A stretch of 64,000 nucleotides of DNA from positions 79,637,955 to 79,701,954 of the forward strand of contig NW_026262581.1 in NCBI RefSeq assembly GCF_021869535.1. The letters run 5' to 3'. Origin of the DNA: Mytilus californianus. Taxonomy: Eukaryota; Mollusca; Bivalvia; Mytilida; Mytilidae. The translations under genes were made by a program, and so were the position numbers. The notes beneath the pieces were generated by a model. It saw only the letters and a list, made by a program, of their open reading frames with translations. It was not told the origin of the DNA and did no database searches. Of this stretch, positions 26,901 through 41,900 are shown in pieces. The number at the start of each line of letters is the position of its first letter. Within the stretch, counting starts at the first letter, position 1.

Positions 26901-29900
26901 TAGTCCTTGGTATAATCCATGATGATGTGGTATGCTATGCCTATTTTGTAAAGCCATTTGTGTGGTTAGCGCAGTTTGGATACACATGTTCTGCATCATT
27001 TGGTTTTCCATTATTTTTAATCTGTTCTCTAGATGCATTTCCTTCATTTCGTTTTGTAACTGTTGGTATATGTATGTATTGTGTGTATCACTATTTGGTC
27101 CTAGTACTCCTACATGTATATTGTCTGTTATAGGTTGTTGCGCTTGGACATTTTGTTGCGATTCTTCTCTTCTAGTAACTGTGTCTAGGACTGCCTTCAT
27201 GTGCTTGATTTCATTCTCTAGGTTAAGTATCCTAGTTTTTTGAGCAATGATAGTTTCCTCTTTGTCGTTTTTGCTCTTGGTGCCCTTTTGATTCTTTTTC
27301 ACCAGACTCTCATTTGTTCTTTTCTCCTTCACATTTTCTGCCATGTTTATTGTTGGTCCTGTTTCATTACCAATGACTGGTCTTTGCTTTGATTTTGCTG
27401 TTCCTTCTGTCCTTTCATTGGTGGTAGGCTTAAAGATCAATTTCAAATCAGTTTCTTCCCTATCTATCTTTTCTCTCATCTGGTTTTGTATATTGTTAGA
27501 CCTGGGTGGTAATTCTTGGTCTATACTGATGGTTATGGGATCAAGTTCATTCCTTGATCTGATCTGAGCATTGTGTTGTATCTCTTCTTGCTCATCTTGT
27601 GTGCTTCCTGTGTTGGTACATATGTCTATGTTATCGTCTTCTGTAGATGGATCACACTCTGTTATGTTTCTTCTTTCATACAATATATCATCATTACATA
27701 ATATACAGATGTAATCTAACTGCTTCAGCTCATTTTCTCCAACTTTGCTAGACAGGTTTTCACATTGGTAATGGTACCAGTAGTCGCATCTGTCACAACC
27801 AATCCCTTCGTCTACGTATTTATTGCAGTACGGACATATAAAGTTGTCAGGGCTTGTGATGTTAGTATTACCAGCTGGATTTGACTGTTCATCTTTAAAT
27901 TCAGACTGTTCCCTTTTTTTCCTCAAGCATGTTTCTGATCTGACTTGTTTAACTTCTGTATTGGCGGTTTGTTCAATACACAAGATCTCCTCATCCGGGT
28001 TATTAAGCCGTTCTTTCTTGTTCTTTTCCTGAGCTATTGATTTTCGTATGGTTTCTGAGGAACAATTTCTCAACTGAGATAGGTATGTTTGAATACTGTT
28101 GTTGAGGATGTTAATCTCTCTGTGGTCGTTGGTTAGCACTAAAAATAATAAACTATAATGTATATCTATATGAACAGATCACCATAATAAAAATGTGTAG
28201 CATGTATCATTTATGTGATTTAGAAATTTAGATGCAAAAAAAATTGGCACTGCTACCTGGTCTGTTATTTGTATACATGTATGCAGTCATAAGATGTTGC
28301 AGTTTAGATTGCATCTGCCAGACCACTATGCAATACTTGATATTTGTTTTAAACAAGGATTTGTATAGTAAGTCTTACAATACAAATCCTTGTTTTAAAG
28401 TTGTTCTTTTTGCTATTTAGGATGCTGGGACCTCCTCAATCTTAAGGCCTGTTGGCACAAATTATCTCAAATATGCTGTCATGAAAATTAATGAGTTTTA
28501 TGTACCTGTTTAACATGTTTAAGATAAAAGGCCCTTTCGTGCTTATTGGCGCTATTTTGAATAGGGGGCTGATTTTCATACTGGAGGTAAAATGCATTGA
28601 AAAATACGGGAAAACATCATTGAAACAGAACAGTTACTTGGAAACATGCTGCATAGGATTTTCTGTACTTTCTTACTATTTCCACCTCTATCCAAAAAAT
28701 CTGCCCCTATTCAATGAGGGGGGGGGGGGGGGGCTGGACCTTTATCGGGACTCTGGGATCGGGTGTTTTTAAGCTTGGGATTTCGGGATTGATCCTTTCG
28801 GTATCCGGGAATTCTTTTTTCGAATTTCGGTATGTCGGGATTTAAATTTCTTTAAAATCGGGACCTCAGGATTTCATGTTTTTAAGCCCGGGATTTCGGG
28901 ATCAGGACCCCCACCTTACAATATGGCTGCAATAACAGTGAAGTGGCCTATTTACAAATTGTAATTAGATGGTTATGAAGGTTTAGTACGAAAACATACA
29001 GAGACGCATATTTACCACTGAAATTATGGATTTGAAGAGGTATGGAAAATATGTTAAAACAGGACTCAGTTTTTGACCCCAAAACATTTTTTTTTCTTGC
29101 TGTACATTGTGTACATGTATATGATTGCCATATTATTTGAAAGAAACCAAATAAAAGTTGTGATAGCAAATTTTGTTTCTGCTTGTACCTTTATAAAATT
29201 TGATACTTCTCAATTATTATTACAAGTTTATACATTTAAGAAGATGTTTATTTTCTATTGAATAGGCTCACAATTAAGGATCAAAATACAATATCCTACA
29301 TTGCTTTAGACAAAAAACAATATTTAATTTTAACATGTTTAAGGCAAAGATAAAGTAGAAACAGTTTGAACAAACTTTTTATTTATATAAAAGAATTAAA
29401 TGCTTTTTTTTTTGTTGTAATTTTATTGGGCCATTAAAGTGTTGACTGAAGCATTTGTTAAAAGTGGGGAAGCATATTATTGATAATAAAACATGCCTTG
29501 CAATTGTTGTTTACAATCAAAATAACTGAAACCTATGAAATGATGTATTATGATAATGTTCAGATTTTGAATACATTACCCCATCTCGCGCACACCCTGA
29601 CAAATGTAGTGCTGTTTATAATTTGGCAATTCAATGGAATGGATAACTTATCTGTAGAAGGCACCAAGGACAGTGCTGCATGTAGAAGTTGGTGATAGAT
29701 TCATATTGACTTGCATGTTAAAAGACAGTATATTAATAATCTGGATCAGTAGCTTATGACATTCTGATTAAACTACAGATCCTGTGTCCAAGCTTTGCTT
29801 ACAAGGATCTGACAACACTCCATTTCACTTTCTGTTCGGGAAATAATTACATCAGCCAATGAAATTTCAGACATCAAATTTTAAAGGTGTGTATCATTCC

Positions 29901-32900
29901 GACAAACCCAGAGGATCACAAAAGTTCTTTGAAACAGAAAGTAGAGATTGGTATGTTTTCAGATCCTTGTAAGCAAAGGTTGGACACACAGGATCTGTAT
30001 TTTAATCAGACTGTAGCTTAAGAAGAAATGCACATAATTAGCATGTCATTCTCATGCCTGATATCAGGGTTCTCACTAAAGATTTTTGAAGGCGAATCCA
30101 GGGACTCGTCATTTCTGGCCACGGTGAGTCCAACAGAAAGAAGAAGATGTTTTATGGCAATGCAAATTTATCATTTAAGGCTCCATGACCTAACAGAGCA
30201 ATGAAATGAGATAAGATTTAGATTACTTTTATAGTTTTGCTATACAATGATGATATGTGTGTTCAGTTTATACAAAATATTTCAATCTTGATGCATCTTT
30301 GGACACACCAGTTTTAAAAATGGTGATTCCAGGTATATTTTCATGAGTCCAGGACTCATGGACTCTCCTTAGTGAGAACCCTGTGATATAGAGGGTGAAT
30401 ATGTCTGTTTGGTGACAAAACTACTACTACAGGAGGTACGATGCTGAATGACATGCTGAAGTACACATAATGAAAATAGAAAAAAAACATTATTCCATGA
30501 AACTTTTTTTTATTCTTCTTATTAAAGATATACATTATAGTTTTACTTTTTAATTACACATACAAAAGTATATGTATATACTGCACCACTATGCGATCTA
30601 TGTGCCTAGTGCAGAGAAGTTAGATCTATATTTTGCCTTCATCAATCAAATCAAAGACAGATAATATCTCAGCATTATGCAAGCATGCAGATCAATTGCT
30701 GGCTATGAATATAGTGGTTATTTTGAAATTATGTGCAAGAAAATAATGTTAAAAATTATATGCTGCATTTGACATTTTTTCAAATTTATTTTGTACAGGT
30801 GCTGGTATTTCAATCTTTATTTGAAGTGGAGGGAGATCAGAGATTTAGTATAATAAGTGATGGACCAATAGATTTAACAGATGATCAAATGTTCTCACTT
30901 CAGGTATCAAATTTATATTTTTATACGACTGCAAAAATTTTTGCGGTCGTATATTGGTATGACGTTGGCGTTGTCGTCGTTGTCCGGTGTCATCCGAAGA
31001 CACATTGGTTTTCGCACTCTTACTTTAGTTTAAGTGAATGGATCTCTATGAAATTTTACCATAAGGTTCAATACCACAAAAGGAAGGTTGGGATTGATTT
31101 TGGGGGTTATGGTACCAACAGTTAAGGAATTAGGGGCCAAAAAGGGGCCAAAAATAAGCATTTTTGTAACTTCCAGACATAACTTCTGTGTTAGTGTATG
31201 GATCTCTCTGACATTGTACCACAAGGTTCCATATCACAAAGGGAATGCTGGGATTGATTTTGGGGGTAATTGCCTCAAAATATTAGGAATTAGGGGCCAA
31301 AAAAAGGGCAAACAACAAGCATTTTTCTAGTTTCATGACAATAACTTGTGTTCAAGTGTATGGATCTTTCTGAAATTGTACTACAAGGTTCCATAACACA
31401 AAGGGAAAGCTGGAATTGAGTTTGGGGGTAATTGCCCGAAACGTTTAGGAATAAGGGGCCAAAAATAAGCATTTTTCTAGTTTCCAGACAATAACTTGTG
31501 TTCAAGTGTATGGATCTCTCTGAAATTGTACCACAAGGTTCCATATCACACAGGGAATGCTGGGATTGATTTTGGGGGTAATTGCCTCAAAATTTTAGGA
31601 ATTAGGGGCCAAAAAAGGGGCAAAAAACAAGCATTTTTCTAGTTTCATGACAATAACTTGTGTGTAAGTGTTTGGATATTTCTGAAATTGTACTACAAGG
31701 TTCCATATCACAAAGGGAAAGCTGGAATTGAGTTTGGGGTAATTGCCCGAAACGTTTAGGAATTGGGGGCCAAAAAGGGGCCAAAAAACACATTTTTCTA
31801 GTTTCCAGACAATAACTTGTGTTCAAGTGTATGGATCTCTCTGAAATTGTACTGCAAGGTACCATACCACAAAGGGAAGGCTGGGATTGAGTTTGGGGGT
31901 GATGAATCATAAGGGGGTTTAAAAAAATTTGGGGGGGGATTTTTTTTTTTTTCCTTTTTTTTTCTTTTTTTCCTTTTTTTTTTCTTTTAAAATTTTCCAT
32001 TTTAAGTTGGTTATTTCTGATTTATATTTAAAAGCAAATAATAATGATATGATAGGAGATACACACCAAACAGGATGTGTAAATTATTATATAAGAAGTA
32101 TTGTGCAATAGCAAGAAATTTTCAATTGCACAGTATTGCACAATAGCAAGAAATCTTCAATTGTACAGTATTGCACAATAGCAAGAAATCTTCAATTGCA
32201 CAGTATTGCGCAATGGCAAGAAATATCCAATAGCACAATATTGCGCAATAGCAAGAAATTGTCAATTGTGCAGTATTGCGCAATAGCAAGAAATATTCAA
32301 TTACACATTATTGTGCAAAAGAAGATACTTCGTATAAATTGCTTATTTCTTGACCAATTTCAATGGGGTTTTATTCTTGAATTCTTGGGGTTCTTTAATA
32401 TGCTGAATCTAACCGTGTATTAAGTTTTTGGATTTTGGTTCCGTTTTCAAATTGGTCTACATTAAGGTCCAAAGTGTCCAAAATTAAACTAAGTTTGATT
32501 TTAACAAAAATTGAATTCTTAGGGTTCTTTGATATGCTGAATCTAAACATGTATTTAGATTTTTGATTATGGGCCCAGTTTTCAAGTTGGTCCAAATCGG
32601 GGTCCAAAATTAAACTTTGTTTGATTTTCAACAAAAATTGAATATATGGGGTTCTTTGATATGCTGAATCTAACCATGTATTTAGATTTTTGATTTTTGG
32701 GCCCCGTTATCAACTTTGTCAACATTGAGGTCAAAAGGGTCCAAAATTAAACTTTGTTTGATTTCATCAAAAATTGAATTCTTGGGGTTCTTCTATATGC
32801 TGAATCTAACCATGTATTTAGATTTTGGATATTGGACCATAATAGGTGAATGTCCAATTTAAAATTTTTTAAGTTCTTAGACCACATTCATTCTGTGTCA

Positions 32901-35900
32901 GAAACCTATGCTGTGTCAAATATTTAATCACAATCCAAATTCAGAGCTGTATCAAGCTTGAATGTTGTGTCCATACTTGCCCCAACTGTTCAGGGTTCGA
33001 CCTCTGCGGTCGTATCACACTGCGCCCTGCAGAGCATTTTATCTATAATATATTCATACAATGTATCATTAGAAAGCAATCTTTTGTAGTAAAACCAAAT
33101 TAACCAGAAAAATTTAAGTCTATGATAATAATGATAATGAGGCAGATGCTTGACAGAGGCATTTATTTTTTCGGCTATAAATACATTAATTATAAGAAAA
33201 AAGTTTTGATATCCAAATGTTGCATTTATAAGCATATTATATCCAGAGTTCTCAAAATCTTTTTTTGCCTGGTGGTCCTTGAAGAAAATATGAAGATCCT
33301 CACTATCTTTTCTAATGCAAATTACCAAAATTGTGTTGGTCCTTCCCAAAAATGTGGTGGTCAAATCCCTAGGACCACCACTTATCGAGAACTCTGTTAT
33401 ATCATGTATATTGACTCTTGTTCTCAGAGATTCATAAATTATACAAAATGTGTACAACTCAAAGGTTCAGATATTGTGGGATGCAGACCTTATTTTGAAA
33501 GGGAATTTGTATTCATAAACAATTTCAAACTTTAGAAAAACCTTCTTAAATCCTATTAGGAAATGAGTGATTAAATTATGATATTTAGTATATCAATTGA
33601 TAAGACCAAGGAGAATTGCCTCCCCTTACTCACTATGTATAAATTATTGTTATATGTGAAAAACAATTATTCTTCTATCCATCTTGTATGGGAAAGGATT
33701 TGTATAGGCTGAGCCTTTAACCAATCCCTTTGTTCAAATATAATTGATTTGAACAATAAAATCTTAGAATTGAATTGAGATATAGCATATAAAAAAGGAA
33801 GATGTAATATGATTGATAATGAAAGAGGATCTGGATGTAAACAACCATAGGTCAATGTACAGCCTTCAACAATGAACAAAACCATTTCTGTGGTGTATAT
33901 TAAACTTTAAAAATTAAAAGGCCCCATCATACCAAATTTGAAACTATATGTATCCTTAAGAGAAAACTAACTGCCTAATTTATGCTAAAAAAAACAAACT
34001 GAAAAAACAAATATGACAGACAGGATTATATTCAGTTTTATCCATTGAATATCATTAATGAATATCTTTTTCAGTTTTGTATATTATAGTTTTTAGCTAG
34101 TTTTGTATGTTAAAGTTTTAAGTCAGTTTTGTATTTATTATAGTTTTTAGTCCCAGTGAAATCACCATATGAACTTATGACTGTAAATGTTTGTATTCCT
34201 GAGGGTGATCTTAGAGAAAATGATGTTAATAATAAAGATGTAGTTCTACAGAGATCAGAATCAAGTATGTAAATGAGGTTACTTTTATTTGTACTTATTT
34301 TGAATTCATATTTGTTTTTTTACCCATTCTACTCTGTAGGATTAAAGTTAGTTTAAAGTCATTTACCATAGTAGTTGTGTTCATATCAACTTGAAACATA
34401 GTATGCATGTTCATTATGATATGAAATATATACAAAATAATGTTTTTGACCCAGATTTCTTGGTTCATTGAAGACAAAAATGTATTAGTGTGAGCAGAGC
34501 TGGAATCCTATTGACACACATATTTGTTCTTGAACCTTCCACTACTCTGTAAAAAAAAATAAAACAAAATGTAGTCTGGTGTAAGGAAAAAATGTGAAGA
34601 CATGATCACCTTAATGCCTGTTTATAAAACAATTTATACGAGTATACATCATCACTAGTATTGTGACCAGTACTAAGAAATAAATCATTTTATAACATCA
34701 TTGACCAATGGTTGATAATAACTATCCATAACTATGGTTCAAGGTTAAACATTCTTGAAGGAAATCAGCATTTGATCCTTGACGACGAAAGGTATTTTCT
34801 CTTCATTAATTTTTTAATAATTTTTGTTTGATTTTTTAGGGAATACAGTATTTGCTTCATTTTCTGTGAAGTTTTTAACACCTTTGAGGCTAACAGTTGT
34901 ATTAACACCAGGGTACCCTTCATTTGAACCACCTATTTTCACATTGTCTTCATCATGGTTGAATGGAGACCATCTTACCTCTTTGTGCATACAACTAGAT
35001 AGACTATGGAATGAATGTCCATCAATGCCAATACTCTTCTCATGGATTGATTGGCTTGAACACAATATTTTTAGGTGAGTCATATTTTCTAATCCCTTTG
35101 AAAAAGTTCTATTATTTTTTGGAAATTTGAAAATAACATACTGTAAACTGGAAATTTTCACACATGGGTTATTTTCGCTTATTTTCTCGATCAAGTTAAA
35201 TGTGAGAATAGTTTGTAAACATAAATATTGATATGAAGAGGAACTTATTGTGTTGTGTGAATTTACCCCAAGGCGAATAAGTTAAGACATTGAAATTGAG
35301 TCAATCATCTTTGTTTTGACTTGTACATTTTAGTATAAAAGTAAGAAGATGTGGTATGATGGCCAGTGAGACAACTCTCCACCAGGGACCTAAAGACGTA
35401 AAAGTTAGCAACAATAGGTCACCATATGGCCTTCAACAATTTGTAAAACCACCCATTACGCACAGTAAGCTAAAAAAGGCCCCTAAATGACCAATGTAAA
35501 ACAATTCAAACAAGAAAACTAATGGGCTGATTTATGTACAAAACAATGAACGAAAAACAAATATGATAGACATCAACAAACAACAACTGAATTACAGGCT
35601 CCTGTCTTGGGACAGGCACAAACAGACTGTGTTGGGGTTAAAAATGTTTTTGGACCTGTTAACCCTCCACCTAACCTGGGACTGAGTGTTTTAATTGATG
35701 TGTTTTAATATCTCTATTTCAGTTATTTAGGTATCAGTGATAAAGTATTTGTCCAACAATGTGTTACAGATGATGATATTGACACCAGGGCTGTTCCAGA
35801 TTGTGATAATATAGATGATACTGTTAATGAAATGCTCAGGTATTATACAAAATTGTGTGTCTATCTGAAAAATGTCTAATAATGTCTAAAAGTTACCCTA

Positions 35901-38900
35901 AAAGAAATGAAAGCATCTGTATAATAGACTTCGTGAGTACTAACTACTAATAACTAGATAAGTACATTGAGTGTTGTATTGTTTAATCCACCATTTTCTA
36001 AATGGGGAAATGCCTGTACCAAATCAGGAATATGACAGTTGTTTTCCATTTGTTTGGTGTGATTGAGCTTTTGATTTTGCCCTTTGATGGAGGACTTTCC
36101 ATTTTGAATTTTCCTTGGAGTTCGGTATTTTTGTGATTTTACTTTTTCCTGAGTGTATGTGATAGTTAGCTTCATTTTCTGCGAAGTTCACAGAAAACTT
36201 GTATGATGAATCGTTTCAAAGCTGAGACATTTTCTCTTATCTGGTTAAAGTTTAATGGTGAATTGAGATTCATTTTTCGGAAATTTTGCATACCCTATTC
36301 AGCAATATTGTTTTATAGGTTTTTAACTTGAAGACTGTTAAAGGAATAGGAATGCCTGTTTTTTCGCCCAAGAAAATTAATTTTTTATTACTATCCAATT
36401 TGCACTTGATTTAGGGAAGTATATGAAAAAAAGAAACTTAAATGAATAAGACAATATTTTAAGTGTTATGATGTCATAACTATGTCTTTATGTGCACCCA
36501 TTTCATAAAAGTGAAGAAAAATACTGATTTTTATGCTGTTTTTCATCTATATTTCCTATATTAAAAAATTATGAACACCCAACAAATTATTTTAGAGAAG
36601 CTTTCTTATAGCTATTTATTTAATCTCACCAGAAAAAAAAGTTATTTCTTGGATGCGCACATACTTATCCCCTCCAAAACATACTAAAATATTTATTGAA
36701 AACAAGAAAATCAAGAACTTTTAGAAATATACACATTTTCTCATGTTTTTTGTCTTGGTAAATAATCAAATGTGAAATTTGTTTTCATTGTTTTAGCACA
36801 TCTTTGTGAAGTCATTTAACTATATACAATGTACCAAAAAATATATTCCATTATTTCAGGTATAATATGCAAGAAGAGATCACAGAATTCTTAAGATATG
36901 ACCAGGAATGTGGTATTTGTTTTTGTGAAAAGTCCGGTAGAGATTTTGACAGGCTGCTACCATGTAAACACCATTTCTGTAGAGATTGTATGGCAGAACA
37001 TTGTTCACTTCATGTTAAAGAGGGTACTGTTCAAAATTTATTGTAAGTTCTAGAGATTTCTTTTGTTTTGTTCTTTTTCCTCGTCATGTTTTTTTTTAAT
37101 TTCTTTTCTTTTTTTTCACTGTTAGAAATGGAAAATATAGATATCTACAATGAATTAAATTATTGCTGAGGATAATGAATAGCTTCTTATGGCCTTAAAA
37201 CCAAAAGAAATTAAGATTTTCTATGATTCCATTCACAAATTTGTAATGAATATATTAAATCAAATTCATGAATGTTTCTTTTTGTCATCGCTGACAATGA
37301 TGTCTATCAATTTAAGAAACACTCCTCTGAAATCTCTGTGTCTTATGTCTTAATCAGAGTTTATATCTCTATTTCATTCTGAATTTATATTTGTGTACAT
37401 AGGTAGCATGTGTTCAAGTGTAAAAAAAATCCCATGCCAGCAGCCCTATTGGTTGCCAAATGGGAAGTAACTCGAAAAAAACTTTTCTGTCAAAATTGAT
37501 TTTTATTTCATGAGAGATTCTAAAAATATTGTCAACACCTGGAGAAGCATTGACGACTGTCTTGAATGGTGGATCTGAACTTAAATAACATTTAGAAACT
37601 GAAAGAAGCATCTCTGCCTTGAGGCTACCACCCTATTAGCTGTGTGTTATTTATATATAAAAATAAGGAGATGTGGTATGATTGCCAATGAGACAACTAT
37701 CCACCAAAGTTCAAATGAAGTGGATGTAAGCAATTATAGGCAACCGTACGGCCTTCAACAATGAGAAAAACCCATACCGTATAGTTGGCTATAAAAGGAC
37801 CGACATGAAAAATATGAAACAATTCAATTGAAAAAACTAACGGCCTAATTTATAACAAAACAATTTACGAAAAATTAACTTCACTTAGATTGTTAGTTTT
37901 CCCGCCGAAGGTCGTAGTTCTCTCCACTTATAAAAACTATGATATAGCCAACAGTGCTGAAAGGGGTGTTAAACACCAACAATCAATCAACAATTGTACA
38001 TTTTTTGAAGATACCAATATTGTAGCTATTGTTTCCCTGCACGACCCTTGGCAAATAGGAGTCAATATAATTTTTAATCAGACCATATCAACATAGAGAG
38101 ATTATCTAAGCCATTGCTAATGGTGTCCAAATGGTCTTAGTAGTTTATCTTCTAGCCTTTCAACGCTGAGGTTGTGAGTTCACTTGGATTGTTAGTTGCT
38201 GAAAGTCGTAGTTCTCTTCGGGCACTTTGGCTTCCTCCACTAATAAAAACTATGATATATTACCAACAGTGCTGAAAGGGGCGTTAAACACCAACAATCA
38301 ATCAACAAATGCTGATGAATTTTTCAATTTTAGATGTCCAGAACCCAAATGTGAAACAGAAATCAGACCTTACATTTTAAAGGAAGTGCTGAATGATGAT
38401 GATTATGAAAGATGGGAAAGGCTTATATTACAGGTTATTACTTACTAGTACTGTATTGTCAAGTTCACACATTTAAACCAGCACTTGGTTAATATACTGT
38501 ATATGTACTTTTTTTTGCAAGTTCTTATTTTCGCGTATTTGGTATTACTGACATATTCGTGTGTACTTGATTTCATGGTATTACCGAAATTGAAAACAAA
38601 AAAATTTATAACGGTCTGTTTACTAGGATGTGAATATAAGTTTATATTTAGGATAGTAGGTACCCTTCAGGGATTAATGAGTAATAGTGTGAAAGAGAAA
38701 ACTTTGAAACATCGATGGATTAAATTGGCAGAAGTATGTGTTCAAAAATAAACTTGGACATTTGAAGCTAAATTTTTCAGTTTATAAAACTGTTCACTTG
38801 TTATTTTGTCTGAAATTGATTTAATTATAGTTATGTTCATAAAATATTTAAATTTTCTTTAATCAAGTCTATATTTGTTTACCTATATAATACAAGCCAG

Positions 38901-41900
38901 AGTCCCTGTTTACAAAATTGACAAATTATTAGATCAATGCAATCATCAAAACTGTCATTTGTTTAAATGGAGATGATTCTCCCGATTAAGTTATTTATTG
39001 GCTCTTTGTGTGGATCACTTGTGTTGTTTTTACAATATCACAGTTCAAATGAGGCTCTTGATGGTAATCAAGGTAAAAATGCATGTACAATTGTCAAGAT
39101 CATTTGGGATATTGTATTCCAGGTTTCTAATATGCATGAAAATTGTATTTATGTTCAAGTGTATTTATTTTTCGCGAAAATATACCTTCTGTGAAATTTT
39201 TGAAAATAAATACACCATGAAAACTACATATACAGTAGTTGGACCAAGTTTGTGTAATAACTCATAAGAGACTGCTTTAACAGTGAGAAAGGTGCAGATG
39301 TAAATGTTTTGATTCCTAAAACTTAACTTAAGAATGTGACCTTGTGAATTCATAAATCATTGTGTGCATTTATATATAAATGGGCATGTTGAAAATTGGA
39401 TATAAATGATTCATTAATGTGATTTCTAAAATTACTGCTCACAAAAATTATTTAAAAATTTCAAATTCTGTTTTTCACCATTAAAATCAAAAGATAATTA
39501 TTTGATATGCATTCAGGATTATACTCAAATCTGAAGAAAATTGAAGTTTTGTACATAATGAAATATCTAGGCTGATCTAATCTTGATCTAATTACTGCTA
39601 ATTTCATGAAACAGTGTTTTCTTTCATTGTCATCCCTTGTTGCAGATAATGAGTTTCTATATATTAAGTATGCAATTTTATAGAAGCAACATATGAGTTT
39701 TTGTGAAAGGAGTTTCCAAAGGGGATTTCTGCCTTATTAAGGCCCTTTCAGCTGCCAAGCACCAAGCTTTTTTTCATAAATCTGACAGAAACATTGAATG
39801 GTTGAAAAATAGATGCAAGGCTACAAGGAGCCCCTATTTTCTTAAATTGGCCTTAAACCAAACACCTTTTTTTCCCATTTTTAGACTCAAATAAAAAGTT
39901 AATTATACCCCCGCTTTAAAAAAGTGGGGGTATACTGTTTTACCTCTGTCTGTCTGTCCGTCCGTCTGTCCATTTGTCCGTCCATCCGTCCCATGAATAT
40001 TTTTCGTCGCATCTTTCTCAGGAACTACATCATAAGGATTTCTGAAATTTGGTTTCAGGGTTTATATAAGTCAGCTATACCGTGTCATGCGTTTTTAGAT
40101 TCATCACTCAACAACTTTCTGTTTACCAAACTATACATCATTTTACACATGACATCCAAGTAGTTGGAAATGCATATTTGGGCGGGGGTATCATCAGTGA
40201 GCAGTAGCTCGCAGTTTCACTTGTTTTCAATATTAAATGTAGTTTATTATTTTTCAGCATGGATTAGATACAATGGGAGACATTATTTACTGCCCAAGAT
40301 GTCAGAATGTTGTGGTAAAGGAGGAGGATCTAGGACATTGTTTGTCATGTCTGTTTACATTCTGTACAAAGTGCTTAGAGAAATGGCATCAGGTAAACTG
40401 ATCTCGGTAGAAGTGTATTATTAGAAATTATTGAAAAATCAGTCGTCTTACTTTTGGCTTACTTTTCATTCATTATTATCTGTGGGATACCAATTTTCGT
40501 TGATTTCGTGGTTAAAAGGTTAACCACAAATTTAAATCTTCAACGAAGTACAAATTTTCTATAGTCTTTTATGCAGACTTTGGCAAAACCAGGAAATCAT
40601 ATATCCACAACATACATTTTTTCCTAAATCCTCGAAAATTGTTACCTACAAAAATAAATGAATCCACATTATATAAGCTGCGTCGGATAGAAATCGACCT
40701 TATGCAAGTACATGTATATATTTTGACTTTGATTGATTTTTATACGACCGCAAAAAATTTTGCGGTCGTATATTGGTATCACGTCCGCGTCGTCCGAAGA
40801 CATTCAATTTCCGGACAATAACTTTAGTAAATGTAAATAGAAATCTATTAAATTTAAACACAAGGTTTATAACCACAAAAGGAAGGTTGGGATTGATTTT
40901 GGGGGTTATGGTCCAAACAGTTTAGGAATTTGGGGCCAAAAAGGGGCCCAAATAAGCATTTTTCTAGTTTCCAGACAATAACGTGTGGAAAGGTGTATGG
41001 ATCTCTCTGAAATTAGACCACAAGTTTCCATACCACAAAGGGATGGTTAGGATTGGCTTTGGGGGTTATAGCTCAAACCATTTAGGAATAAGGGGCAAAA
41101 AAGGGGGGGAAAACAAGGGTTTCCTGGTTAATGGACAATTACTTAAAAGTACTATGCTATGTTTGGATTACCTCCCTTACACTGCTTTTAAATTATGTAT
41201 AAAGAAATGTTGTATTGTCTTGAGGTGATTAGCTGCCAATTTATTTTTATACGACTGCAAAAAAAATTTTGTGGTCGTATATTGGTATGACGTTGGCGTT
41301 GTCGTCTGGCGTTGTCCGGCGTCGTCTGAAGACACATTGGTTTTCGCACTCTAACTTTAGTTTAAGTGAATGGATCTCTATGAAATTTTACCACAAGGTT
41401 CAATACCACAAAAGGAAGGTTTGGATTGATTTTGGGGGTTATGGTACTAACAGTAAAGGAATTGGGGGCCAAAAAGGGGCCAAAAATAAGCATTTTTCTA
41501 GTTTCCAGACAATAACTTGTGTTCAAGTGTATGGATCTCTCTGAAATTGTACTGCAAGGTACCATACCACAAAGGGAAGGCTGGGATTGATGATGGGGGT
41601 AATTGCCTCAATATTTTAGGAATTAGGGGCCAAAAATAAGCATTTTTGTAACTTCCAGACATAACTTGTGTGTTAGTGTATGGATCTCTCTGACATTGTA
41701 CCACAAGGTTCCATATCACAAAAGGAATGCTGGGATTGATTTTGGGGGTAATTGCCTCAAAATATTAGGAATTAGGGGCCCAAAAAGGGGCAAAAAAACA
41801 AGCATTTTTCTAGTTTCATGACAATAACTTGTGTTAGTGCATGGATCTTTCTGAAATTGTACTACAAGGTTCCATATCACAAAGGAAAAGCTGGAATTGA

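Larger units (their letters stand above)
18776..28139 (-). mobile_element. PHD-finger LINE, antisense in RNF14-like intron 1, split by a DNA transposon
   Basis: Two-ORF non-LTR retrotransposon: ORF1 25986-28139, ORF2 25985-24335 continued at 20528-18776. The gap is an inserted element (20529-24334). Counting out the insertion and one target copy leaves about 5.6 kb. ORF1 has no ATG at its left end and is preceded in frame by a stop, so the 5' end is truncated or altered. The APE-type endonuclease and ORF1 PHD finger suggest the CR1/L2 side of the LINE tree. Confidence 0.85.
28140..29760 (+). other. RNF14-like intron 1, right part
   Basis: Non-coding. It holds a snap-back hairpin at 28348-28402 and a G-rich repeat at 28710-28920. 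The remainder shows no gene signal. Confidence 0.4.

Noticed and set aside
26422-27133. Long plus-strand ORFs (139 and 176 codons) over LINE ORF1
   Set aside because: They mirror the repetitive Met/Pro-coding segment of ORF1 on the other strand.
31030-32000. Several 60-130 codon ORFs on both strands (also 41362-42492)
   Set aside because: They are translations of 165-bp tandem units and T/G runs; frames shift with unit number.
32103-32310. CRISPR-like regular repeats (also 42592-42800)
   Set aside because: The units are directly adjacent with no unique spacers, in an animal genome, and are part of a mobile element.
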